Assembly: GCA_024228555.1 (NCBI GenBank)
Contig: JAAETI010000141.1
Location: 1-58,720, forward strand
From: a bacterium
Lineage (GTDB): Bacteria; Actinomycetota; Acidimicrobiia; Spongiisociales; UBA5794
DNA length: 58,720 nt
Direction of reading: 5' to 3'
The notes beneath the pieces were generated by a model. The model saw nothing but the letters and a program-made list of their open reading frames with translations, had not been told where the DNA came from and made no database searches. Positions 50,436 through 58,554 of the stretch are shown piece after piece (the first letter of the stretch is position 1; the number at the start of each line of letters is the position of its first letter). A program made the translations under genes and the position numbers.

Positions 50436-51238
50436 CTTGCCAAACACCTTTCGAGAAGTCGGCGTGCCAGAACACCTGCAGCATGTCTCCGATAGGACTC
50501 GGTGGAGCGGTGATCGGTAATCGGACTGACCTCCGCCGAAACGGTCCTGACGAACTCGGCCAAGACAGCCTCCGATGGATCGGGATTCTCCGCGATCAGA
50601 GCTTCAGCTCTCGTGGCCCGCAGCGGGGTGGGCGCCACAGAACCAAGTGCCACACGAACGGTGCCGTCGTCGTCGCGAACAACACAGGCAGACACCGTCG
50701 AGATGACCATCGCGCTGCGTTGGCCGATCTTGGCGAACTCCTGGTTGGTGGGAACGTTCTCAGGCAGGATTGCAGCGGTGATCACTTCGTCGGGAGCGAG
50801 CGCGTTTCTCTTGACCCCGGTGAAGAACTCGCTACAAGGCAGGCGGCGTACGCCCCTGTCCTTCGAAGTGACCTCGATCTCGGCCTCGACCGCAGCGAGC
50901 CACGGGAGACCGTCACCAGCAGGGCTAGCGGTTCCAATGTTGCCACCGATCGTGCCGGCGGCCCGGATCTGGGGCGAGCCGACAGTTCTGGCCAACTGGG
51001 CCAACGCACGATGGTCGCTCTTTTCGAGACGGGCCCAGGTGACGCCGGCTCCAATGCGGTTGCCATCGATCTGGGCCAGCTCGGCGATACGCCGTAGTGC
51101 GATGACATGTTCCGGGCGAGAGTGCCCAAAATTGACTTCGACCATCAGATCGGTGCCGCCCGCAAGCAGATCGGCGCCGGGGTCCTCGGCACGTGCTTCG
51201 AGCGCTTCGACAAGACTTGTGGGACGGGTGATCTCCAC
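50432..51238 (-). CDS. Molybdenum hydroxylase FAD subunit
   Basis: 268 residues from GTG at 51238, chosen for the ribosome site GAGGAGGTG. FAD-binding motifs LLAGGTDLMVEV and AAGTIGGNIGTASPAGDGLPWL are intact, and the C-terminal CO-dehydrogenase flavoprotein domain ends the protein. It accepts electrons from the 2Fe-2S subunit and passes them to NAD or another acceptor. First gene of the FAD / 2Fe-2S / Mo operon. ATTGTA at 51259-51264 reads TACAAT on the minus strand, a fair -10 box. Confidence 0.93.
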   Translation of the reverse strand: MEITRPTSLVEALEARAEDPGADLLAGGTDLMVEVNFGHSRPEHVIALRRIAELAQIDGNRIGAGVTWARLEKSDHRALAQLARTVGSPQIRAAGTIGGNIGTASPAGDGLPWLAAVEAEIEVTSKDRGVRRLPCSEFFTGVKRNALAPDEVITAAILPENVPTNQEFAKIGQRSAMVISTVSACVVRDDDGTVRVALGSVAPTPLRATRAEALIAENPDPSEAVLAEFVRTVSAEVSPITDHRSTESYRRHAAGVLARRLLERCLAR

Positions 51239-51383
51239 TCGACACCTCCTCTTTATCGATTGTAAACGCCGCGCAACCATCCCGCTCCACGGCTTGCGGA
51301 TCTCCGGTCTGCGCCAACAACCACCCTGCTTAGCAACCCGCCCTCACTAGCGTGCAACGACGGACACATTGGGAGGGAACACG

Positions 51384-54164
51384 ATGCGACGAATGTCCCA
51401 GGTCTTGCTGATGGCGGTGATGGCGACTGCTCTCTTCGCCGCGGCTACGGCTGTGGCCGCTCCCAGATTCAACGATGTTGCTGAGGATCATCTGTTCTAC
51501 TCAGACATCGAGTGGCTGGCCGATGCGGGGATAACAGCCGGTTGCAACCCACCAACCAACACCAACTTCTGCCCGGAATCCAACGTCACCCGCGGCCAAA
51601 TGGCAGCCTTCCTCGTCCGCGCCCTCGACCTCACCGCCACCGGAACCACCGACTTCGCCGACGACAACACCTCCATATTTGAAGACGACATCAACAAACT
51701 CGCAACCGCCGGGATCACCGCCGGTTGCAACCCACCAACCAACACCAACTTCTGCCCGGAATCCAACGTCACCCGCGGCCAAATGGCAGCCTTTCTCCAG
51801 CGCGGTATGGCAGCAAACCGCCAGCTCTGGTCGGACCCGGCCACCTGGGGCGGACAGCTACCCGCCGCAGGGGACAACGTCGCCATCGATGCGGGAACAA
51901 CAATCGTCCTCGATGTGAGCCCTCCCCCGCTTGGCGAGGTCCAGATCCGCGGCGAGCTGATCTTCGACGACCGCGATCTGAACTTGACCGCCGATGCCAT
52001 CGTGGTCAGGGGCCGGCTCACCGTGGGGACCGCAAGCCGGCCCTATACGGACACCGCCGCAATCACCCTGACCGGAACCAATCCCGCCCTCGATGTTGGT
52101 GCGGGAATGGGAACCAAAGTCCTCGGTATCGGCCCGGGCGGGACACTTGACCTGCACGGGACACCGGAGACCGCCAGCTGGACCCGCCTCGGTGCGACCG
52201 CAGCAGCGGGCGCCACGAGCATCACTCTCGCAGAGTCCGTCAGTTGGAGCACCGGCGATCAGATCGTCGTTGCCTCCACTGACTACGACTTTGAGGAGGC
52301 GGAGGTGCGCACCGTCGTTTCAGTGGCGGGTGCAGTCGTCACGCTCGACGAGCCGCTCGATCACCTGCACTGGGGTCAGGCGCAAATCTATGGCGGGAGC
52401 ACCGTCGACGAACGCGCCGAAGTCGGTCTACTGACTCACAACATCCTGATCCGAGGAGACGCTACATCGTCGGCGTCTCGGTTCGGTGGCCACGTGATGA
52501 TGATGGCGGGAAGCACTGGACGTATCTCCAACGTTGAGTTTGAGCACATGGGCCAGGCCGGGTTGATGGGTCGCTACCCGGTCCACTTCCATATGGCAGG
52601 CGACATGACCGGTAGCTATGTGAGGAGCTCCAGCATCCACGATTCCTTCCAACGCTGTGTCACCGTCCACGGCACCCACAACGCTCTCGTGCAGGACAAC
52701 GTTGGCCACGAGATTCTGGGCCACTGCTACTTCCTTGAAGACGGCAACGAAACTAGAAACACGTTCGACCACAATCTGGGTCTGTCGATCCGCAAGCCAG
52801 ATGAGTCCGAAGCGCTTCTCGCCTCTGACTTCACGTCGCAGGGTCCGTCGGTGTTCTGGATTACCAACCCCGACAACACATTCACCGACAACTCCGCTGC
52901 CGGCTCCGACGGCACCGGATTCTGGGTGGCATTGCCCGAGCATCCCACCGGCCTTTCGGCGACGGATGACATCTGGCCGCGTCGCACCCCGCTCGGCACG
53001 TTTTCGGGCAACACCACCCACTCCAATCGCCGTGATGGTCTCCACGTCGACAACGGCCCCCGGGACGATGGAACTACCGAGACCACCTCGTATCACCCCC
53101 GTGTCAACCCGCAAGATGAGAATTCTGATCCAGTGACTGCAGTGTTCGCCGACCTAACCACGTACAAGAACCGCACCCGTGGAATCTGGTTGCGGGGCCG
53201 GGATCACGTCGTCACCGGCGCCGCCATCGCCGACAACCTGATCGGGGCAACGTTTGCGTCGAACGAGTCCTATTTGGAGGACTCCGTGGTGGTTGGAGAG
53301 ACTGCCAATCACGATGGGAACCCACCGCGTACGTACGATCCATCGTTCCCGATCCGGGGCTTCGAGTTCTATGACGGCAAGGTCGGCGTGCGCGACACCT
53401 ACTTTGCGGAGTTCGTTCCAGACGGCGACCGCGGCGCCGGAGCGCTCAGCCAACTCCGCTTCACCGCCTTCCACGTGAGTCCAGCCAACTCGGCCGAAGG
53501 GGTCTCGTTTGCGAGCGGCACCAATCGGGTCTGGCTGGAAACGCGATCGGTTCCGACCGACCCCGACAACGGCGAGGACGGCTACCGATCCACAGTCATC
53601 TTGGATGTCGATGGATCGGTAACCGGCACCGCAGGCGACTACGTCGTCGTCGATAATCCGTTCCTGCTGACGGGGAGCTGCTCCCAACGCACAGCATGGG
53701 GCGCCTGGGTCTGCCCCAACTACTACGTCGATCTCCTTGTGCAGAACCGAGACAGCAGCCCTGGTTCGATCGGGCCGGTGGTGGTCACCCGCGACGACGG
53801 TCCCGCCCACACCATCGTCGGTACCCCGGGTAGCAACACCAACTTCTACACGAGCGCCATCGAGGACCGGTCCTACGACGTGGCCTTCACCGGAACCGCA
53901 CCCAGCCACGTTCGCCTGCGAATGCTCTACGTCACGCCCGGCGACTCGGTGATCGTGTCGCTTCCGATGTCGGGAGCGGACGTCTATCGCGACTACTACG
54001 TGGCGGCCGGACAGGAGCTTCCGGAATTCGGCAGCTTGGCAGCGCTCGAGGCAAGCACCGGTGACGGGGTATACAGCGATGGGGCATCGATCCACGTCAA
54101 GCTGTACGTGAGTGGCGACCGCGACTACGCAGTTCTCGATCTGTGCACCTCCGGGTGCACCTGA
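51384..54164 (+). CDS. Secreted surface protein: Cys-rich N-terminal repeats, G8 domain and right-handed beta-helix (CEMIP-like)
   Basis: 926 residues from ATG at 51384 (GGGAGG upstream). Signal peptide about 1-26. Two SLH-like repeats follow (about 28-145), each with GITAGCNPPTNTNFCPESNVTRGQMAAFL; these resemble wall-attachment repeats of Acidimicrobiia. Next, a G8 domain (RQLWSDPATWGGQLPAAGDNV to LTVGTASRPY), as in human CEMIP/TMEM2. Then a long parallel beta-helix with VHFHMAGDMTGSYVRSSSIHDSFQRCVTVHGTHN, as in G8-linked hyaluronan-binding/depolymerising proteins. A polysaccharide ligand or substrate is inferred. Divergent from the FAD subunit and convergent with the YgfK-like gene. Confidence 0.85.
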   Translation: MRRMSQVLLMAVMATALFAAATAVAAPRFNDVAEDHLFYSDIEWLADAGITAGCNPPTNTNFCPESNVTRGQMAAFLVRALDLTATGTTDFADDNTSIFEDDINKLATAGITAGCNPPTNTNFCPESNVTRGQMAAFLQRGMAANRQLWSDPATWGGQLPAAGDNVAIDAGTTIVLDVSPPPLGEVQIRGELIFDDRDLNLTADAIVVRGRLTVGTASRPYTDTAAITLTGTNPALDVGAGMGTKVLGIGPGGTLDLHGTPETASWTRLGATAAAGATSITLAESVSWSTGDQIVVASTDYDFEEAEVRTVVSVAGAVVTLDEPLDHLHWGQAQIYGGSTVDERAEVGLLTHNILIRGDATSSASRFGGHVMMMAGSTGRISNVEFEHMGQAGLMGRYPVHFHMAGDMTGSYVRSSSIHDSFQRCVTVHGTHNALVQDNVGHEILGHCYFLEDGNETRNTFDHNLGLSIRKPDESEALLASDFTSQGPSVFWITNPDNTFTDNSAAGSDGTGFWVALPEHPTGLSATDDIWPRRTPLGTFSGNTTHSNRRDGLHVDNGPRDDGTTETTSYHPRVNPQDENSDPVTAVFADLTTYKNRTRGIWLRGRDHVVTGAAIADNLIGATFASNESYLEDSVVVGETANHDGNPPRTYDPSFPIRGFEFYDGKVGVRDTYFAEFVPDGDRGAGALSQLRFTAFHVSPANSAEGVSFASGTNRVWLETRSVPTDPDNGEDGYRSTVILDVDGSVTGTAGDYVVVDNPFLLTGSCSQRTAWGAWVCPNYYVDLLVQNRDSSPGSIGPVVVTRDDGPAHTIVGTPGSNTNFYTSAIEDRSYDVAFTGTAPSHVRLRMLYVTPGDSVIVSLPMSGADVYRDYYVAAGQELPEFGSLAALEASTGDGVYSDGASIHVKLYVSGDRDYAVLDLCTSGCT
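51537..51793 (+). repeat. Exact 74-bp internal duplication in the surface protein gene
   Basis: 51537-51610 and 51720-51793 are identical over 74 bases, 183 bases (61 codons) apart and in frame. They encode AGCNPPTNTNFCPESNVTRGQMAAF in both SLH-like repeats. Synonymous positions do not differ, while flanking codons of the same repeats do. Confidence 0.9.
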
Positions 54165-54175
54165 TCGGGTCGTCG

Positions 54176-55957
54176 TTAGGCGCCGAAGTCCTGCAAACGC
54201 AACGGGATGCCTTCATCGGCGTCCGCAAGGATCTCATGAAGACGAGGTAGCTCGCCGTCGGATCCGTCACGAGCTTCCAGCTCGAGAATGCCGTCAGCCG
54301 TCGTGATCAGGAAGCCTTGCCCCGAACCGCCGCTGAAGCGTTCCTGATCAACGTATATCTTCGCCTTGATTTTGGCAGGATCGCCGTTCTCGGGGCAGAA
54401 CACCATGCAGTTGCCACACTCGTTGCAGAGTTCGGCCAGCACGATGTACTGCTGCCGGGCCGACAGGCCGGAATCCACCGGCGTGGGGAGGCGGAAGAAC
54501 GCATCGTTGGGGCATACCGTCACGCACAGATTGCATGCAACGCAGTCCCACATCTGCAGATCGTGATCGACGGCTCGGGGCACGCCTTCGTTGGCTGCAA
54601 TGTCGTAGTTCGCCCTGGCATCGCCGTCGAGCGTCGCTTGCAGGTGGGCTTCCGCAGGACCGCGGTAGCCCGCTGCCTTCGCTTCATCCCATTGCAGTTC
54701 GTGCCACTCCCGCAGCGTCCTTGCCCCCCCTTCCTGCAGATCTCTCTCCAATTGCCGCAGCATCGGCTCGAGTCGTCCGTACCCGCCGGGTCGCAACAGA
54801 TCGGAAGACAACGTGGCAGGGGTGACGCCCATCGCAATGGTCTCTCCGACGTTCTCCTTGGTCACACCGGCCGAGAAACTCACCTGGATCGGACCATCGT
54901 GGCCGGCTACCGCAAACGCCCCCGGCATGGTGATGAGCAGCTCGTCAAGCAACGCAGTTGCGAGGACATGCAGCGGCGGGCCCGACATGTACATCGGGTC
55001 GGCCGGTAGGAATTTCTTGTCGTTGTGAACGACCATCGTGTTGGTGAGCTTGACCCCAAACCGGCGCCCGCTCTTCGCTGCGTACCGGCTGAGGTCGCCG
55101 ATCAGCTCGACACCTCTGGTGATGTCGAGGTCATCGACAAACGAAAGTGGGTCGAGCCAGATATCCCTATAGCCAAGGTCTTGCTGGAGGAGTTGGATGA
55201 CTCGAGGGAAACCGAGGAGGGTGGGATTGAGCTTGACGATCACATCGACACCGTGGCGGTCCATCAGATGCTTGACGATGGCTTCGATCTCGTCGGGTGG
55301 ACAGCCATGGAACGTTGACACCGTGATGGAGTCGGCCACATTCGTCGGGAATTTGTGGTCTCGGTACGCCGCAAACGGCTCAGGGATGAGCGGCCGAAGG
55401 CGGTCGATTACTGCAGTCGCATCCATCATCGAATCAATGAACCCGGCCACCTTCTCGGATTGGATACCGGCCAGGTCATAGCCAACCGACATGTCGAAGA
55501 CATGAGGGCCTGGCTCTTCTCCGATGTGAGGTTTGATCGGATCCCAGTCACGAAGAATCTCGATCATCATCCAGGCTTTCACGTACTCTTCCAGCGATTC
55601 CGCAACCAGCAGCTCTTGGCTCCACTCAATGTTGAAACCGACGTTCTGCATGTCGATACAGGGACGCTCGATATCGAGATCATCGAGGATCTGCACTGTC
55701 TTGAGCTCAAAAAGGCGAGCTCCCGCCAGCCAGCCGAGAACGAGATTCTGTGCCATCTGGCTGTGTGGTCCTGCGGCAGGTCCGAGTGGAGTGGCCGCGG
55801 GTCTTCCCATGAACTCCATAGAAAGATCAACGCTTGGATCAGCGGCCCAGAACCGAGCCGGGGGCAGATCGAAGATGCGTCGCCGCGTCTCCCACTCGTG
55901 GGCGATCCGGCCCAGAAGTAGGTTGAGCGAAAACGGTGTTAGTGGGGGTTGCTGCAT
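54176..55957 (-). CDS. YgfK-like Fe-S oxidoreductase
   Basis: 593 residues from ATG at 55957 (GAGGGAG upstream). The N-terminal ~430 residues form a dihydroorotate-dehydrogenase-like barrel (PLGPAAGPHSQMAQNLVLGWLAG, TVSTFHGCPPDEIEAIVKHL, KLNPTLLG). Two ferredoxin-type 4Fe-4S motifs follow: CVACNLCVTVCPN and CNECGNCMVFCPEN. The whole resembles E. coli YgfK, annotated as a putative selenate reductase subunit and linked to ssnA and xdhD. Its real reaction is unknown; reduction of a purine-derived intermediate or electron transfer for the molybdenum hydroxylase is plausible. It has its own promoter and follows the amidohydrolase on the same strand. Confidence 0.83.
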   Translation of the reverse strand: MQQPPLTPFSLNLLLGRIAHEWETRRRIFDLPPARFWAADPSVDLSMEFMGRPAATPLGPAAGPHSQMAQNLVLGWLAGARLFELKTVQILDDLDIERPCIDMQNVGFNIEWSQELLVAESLEEYVKAWMMIEILRDWDPIKPHIGEEPGPHVFDMSVGYDLAGIQSEKVAGFIDSMMDATAVIDRLRPLIPEPFAAYRDHKFPTNVADSITVSTFHGCPPDEIEAIVKHLMDRHGVDVIVKLNPTLLGFPRVIQLLQQDLGYRDIWLDPLSFVDDLDITRGVELIGDLSRYAAKSGRRFGVKLTNTMVVHNDKKFLPADPMYMSGPPLHVLATALLDELLITMPGAFAVAGHDGPIQVSFSAGVTKENVGETIAMGVTPATLSSDLLRPGGYGRLEPMLRQLERDLQEGGARTLREWHELQWDEAKAAGYRGPAEAHLQATLDGDARANYDIAANEGVPRAVDHDLQMWDCVACNLCVTVCPNDAFFRLPTPVDSGLSARQQYIVLAELCNECGNCMVFCPENGDPAKIKAKIYVDQERFSGGSGQGFLITTADGILELEARDGSDGELPRLHEILADADEGIPLRLQDFGA

Positions 55958-56003
55958 CGGCTCCCTCTTCCTCACAGCACTGACAATGATGCGTTATCCG
56001 CCA

Positions 56004-56032
56004 ATTCTAGCCAGCGTTTTACATTTTGTTAA
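56004..56032 (-). promoter_or_regulatory. Sigma-70-type promoter for the ygfK-like gene
   Basis: On the minus strand TTAACA (56032-56027) is separated by 17 bp from TAGAAT (56009-56004). The -35 box overlaps the stop codon of the amidohydrolase gene. The 71-bp spacer it lies in is distinctly AT-rich. The start would fall about 40 bases before the ATG at 55957. Confidence 0.6.
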
Positions 56033-57396
56033 TCGTTGAGAAGTTGCCCGGCGAGCCGATTGTGACGCTCGATAAGGGGCGGTAGCTCCAGGGTCACCAG
56101 GTTGCGGTTGGCCACGACCGCTCTGCCGGCGACGTAGTTGAAATCGACATTCACCGGAGCACAGAGCATGGCGGCCGCCACCGGATCGTGCAGCGCACCG
56201 GCGTATTCGATGCGGTTGAGATCCACCGCAATGAAGTCTGCTGCCTTGCCGCTTTCCAACGATCCGACGTCCGGGCGATTGATGACTTCCGCCCCACCAC
56301 GAGTGGCAATCTCGATGGCGGTACGTGCCTTCATCAGCTCGCCGCCGCTCTGGTTTGGGGCCGCGTCGAGGCGGGACAACAGCATTGCCATCCGCGCTTC
56401 GCCAAGGAGATGGCTGCCGTCGTTGCTTGCCGACCCGTCGACACCGAGACCGGTCGGCACGTTGGCCGCCAGGTACTTCCGAACAGGGGCAATGCCCGAC
56501 GCGAGCCGCATGTTCGAGGAAGGGCAGTGGGCTACGCCGGTTCGAGTATTCGCCATGCGGCCGATTTCCGCATCGTTGATGAACACACTGTGGGCGAACC
56601 AGACATCGTCACCCATCCAGTTGAGGTCTTCCATCAGCTCGATAGGACGACGCCCATATGTCGAGATGCAGAACTCCTCTTCATCCATGGTCTCTGCAAG
56701 ATGGGTATGCATAGAGACGCCGAAGGCCCTCGCCAGCTCGGCCGAGTCCCTCATGATGTCGGTGGTCACACTGAACGGCGAGCACGGTGCGACCACAACC
56801 TGCGTCATCGACCCTGGCGAACCGTCGTGGTGAGTTTCGATAAGCCGCTGGGTATCGGCGAGGATCTCGGAATCGGTCTCGACGACCGAGTCGGGAGGAA
56901 GGCCGCCGTCACTTTCGCCAAGCGACATCGACCCGCGCGAGGCGTGCAGTCTGAGCCCGACGTCCTTGGCGGCTTCGATTTCGTCATCGAGCCGAGAGTC
57001 ATTGGGGAACAGGTAGAGGTGATCAAACGCAGTTGTGCATCCCGAGAGCGCCAACTCAGCCAAAGCCAACTTCGTCGAGACCTCAATGTGCTCAGCCGTC
57101 ATCCGCGCCCAGATCGGGTACAAGGTGCGCAACCAATCGAACAGTCCAGCATCCTGCGCTCCGGGGACGGCGCGGGTCAACGTTTGATAGAAATGATGGT
57201 GAGTGTTGATGAACCCGGGGAGGATTAGGTGCCCGGTCAGATCCAACACTTCATCGGCAGTGTCGGGTAGCTCAGCAGTCGGCCCTACCTGCTTGATGAA
57301 TCCATCTTCGATGAACAAACCCCCATCGGCGATTTCTCGCCTTTGGTCGTCCATCGTTGCCAGTACTTGCGCATGCTTGACCAAGAGAGTGCTCAT
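56029..57396 (-). CDS. 8-oxoguanine deaminase-like amidohydrolase (SsnA/TrzN group)
   Basis: 455 residues from ATG at 57396 (GGGG just upstream). Metal-dependent amidohydrolase of the deaminase subgroup: metal His pair in NTHHHFYQTLTRAVPGAQDAGLF, MHTHLAETMDEEEFC, a His in WFAHSVF, and the late Asp in TGLGVDGSASNDGSHLL. The stretch IWARMTAEHIEVSTKLALAELALSGCTTAFDHLYLFPND and SRGSMSLGESDGGLPPDSVV match 8-oxoguanine deaminases, which convert 8-oxoguanine to uric acid. With the Mo hydroxylase and YgfK-like protein it supports a purine catabolism role. Confidence 0.88.
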   Translation of the reverse strand: MSTLLVKHAQVLATMDDQRREIADGGLFIEDGFIKQVGPTAELPDTADEVLDLTGHLILPGFINTHHHFYQTLTRAVPGAQDAGLFDWLRTLYPIWARMTAEHIEVSTKLALAELALSGCTTAFDHLYLFPNDSRLDDEIEAAKDVGLRLHASRGSMSLGESDGGLPPDSVVETDSEILADTQRLIETHHDGSPGSMTQVVVAPCSPFSVTTDIMRDSAELARAFGVSMHTHLAETMDEEEFCISTYGRRPIELMEDLNWMGDDVWFAHSVFINDAEIGRMANTRTGVAHCPSSNMRLASGIAPVRKYLAANVPTGLGVDGSASNDGSHLLGEARMAMLLSRLDAAPNQSGGELMKARTAIEIATRGGAEVINRPDVGSLESGKAADFIAVDLNRIEYAGALHDPVAAAMLCAPVNVDFNYVAGRAVVANRNLVTLELPPLIERHNRLAGQLLND

Positions 57397-57484
57397 AACC
57401 CCAATGTAGCGCCCCTGCAATACCCGCGGCGAGACAAGCAATACAGCCCGCGCCTGACGGGAAGGGGAAAGCGCAACACGCGGC

Positions 57485-57630
57485 CACTCACGTCCTCACC
57501 CCCCTCGTACGGGCTCCGCCCGTCCGATCCCCCCATCAAGGGGGGATTATCAGAAACAGCCCTCCACTGGTGGGAGGGCGGGGCTGGGACTGAACGAAGT
57601 GAAGGACCAGACCGGGAGGGGAGAGCCTGC
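57485..57630. repeat. Dispersed repeat, copy B
   Basis: 146 bases in direct orientation to 47459-47655. The first ~80 bases match with only a few changes (CACTCACGTCCTCACCCCCC, the ATCCCCCCATCAAGGGGGGAT hairpin, then TATCAGAAACAGCCCTCC). The last ~60 bases also match (GGCGGGGCTGGGAC, GGACCAGACCGGGAGGGG). The ~50 bases central to copy A are missing. It fills half of the gap between the amidohydrolase and PuuD-like genes (57397-57679), which has no other feature I can name. Confidence 0.8.
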
Positions 57631-57679
57631 TGTCGTCGTATCGGGTGAGGACTTGACCCGCCTCGTACGGCGATACGAC

Positions 57680-58459
57680 CTAAGAAGCGGCAGCGGCGGT
57701 GGGTGTTGGTGGGGCGACTACCAAGTGAGGCTGGAGATCGGTCTTCATCATCTGGATCGTTGCGGCATCGGCCAGCCAGTCGAACAGGGCAGCGGAGTTG
57801 TCGGAGCGGAGACACTCCGGGTGCCATTGCACCGCAAGCATGTCCCACGTTGGGTCGATCGTCTCAATCGATTCGACAACTCCGTCGCCAGCGGTAGCAG
57901 CGACGCGGAGACCACGTCCTAGGTCCTTCACGCCCTGGTGATGGAGTGAGTTGATGACCAGCTCGTCAGTATCAACAACGTCGTGGAGCCGGGAGCCGGA
58001 CTCGATCTTGGTTCGATAGTGACCAGCGAAGGCTCTACCGACTAGGTCTTGTGGATGGTCGGGAAGGTCTTGATGCAGCGTCCCGCCAAACGCGACGTTG
58101 ACCACCTGGAGACCACGACAGATACCGAGCACAGGAAGCCGTCGCTTGGCAGCCTCATGCACCAGCGCGACCTCAAATTCATCAGCCTTGGGACGAATCC
58201 CGTACAACGTGTCTGCCCCCGGCGTCTCACCGTAGGTACTCGGCTCGATGTCGCCCCCACCGGGGAGGAGCAGCCCGTCGAAGCGTTCCAGCAGTCTCGG
58301 AACATCGGCGGGTTCGCTGTGGGCCAATACCACGGGAAGGGCACCAGCGGCGGTGAGCGCTCGCACGTACAGATCGTAGAGGCTGGTAAGCCTCTGCTCC
58401 CCGTAGTACTTCGTCTCGGAGATCGCAGTCTGTGCCGATACGGCAATCACTGGCTTCAT
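57680..58459 (-). CDS. Gamma-glutamyl-gamma-aminobutyrate hydrolase family protein (PuuD-like, class I glutamine amidotransferase)
   Basis: 259 residues of peptidase C26. Catalytic Cys in VLGICRGLQVVNVAFGG and His-x-Glu in VQWHPECL are present, with the family motifs LLPGGGDIEPSTYGE and INSLHHQGVKDLG. PuuD releases GABA and glutamate from gamma-glutamyl-GABA in the putrescine pathway, and the window also has PuuA-like and PuuC-like genes at 36-40 kb, so the same route is plausible. The last ~15 residues are Ala/Pro/Thr-rich. Probably co-transcribed with the SDR whose end is at 58555. Confidence 0.88.
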   Translation of the reverse strand: MKPVIAVSAQTAISETKYYGEQRLTSLYDLYVRALTAAGALPVVLAHSEPADVPRLLERFDGLLLPGGGDIEPSTYGETPGADTLYGIRPKADEFEVALVHEAAKRRLPVLGICRGLQVVNVAFGGTLHQDLPDHPQDLVGRAFAGHYRTKIESGSRLHDVVDTDELVINSLHHQGVKDLGRGLRVAATAGDGVVESIETIDPTWDMLAVQWHPECLRSDNSAALFDWLADAATIQMMKTDLQPHLVVAPPTPTAAAAS

Positions 58460-58554
58460 ATAGAACCAGTCGGCAGGTCGGACAGAGTATTCAGCATCGG
58501 CGAGACTTTAGATGCTTGGAAGCCAAGCTGTATCCAGCCCAGCCCTATTGTCCG

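Noticed and set aside
47459..57630. Composite transposon or insertion sequence
   Set aside because: No transposase or integrase is encoded in or near the repeats and no target duplications were recognised, so only a dispersed repeat is claimed.
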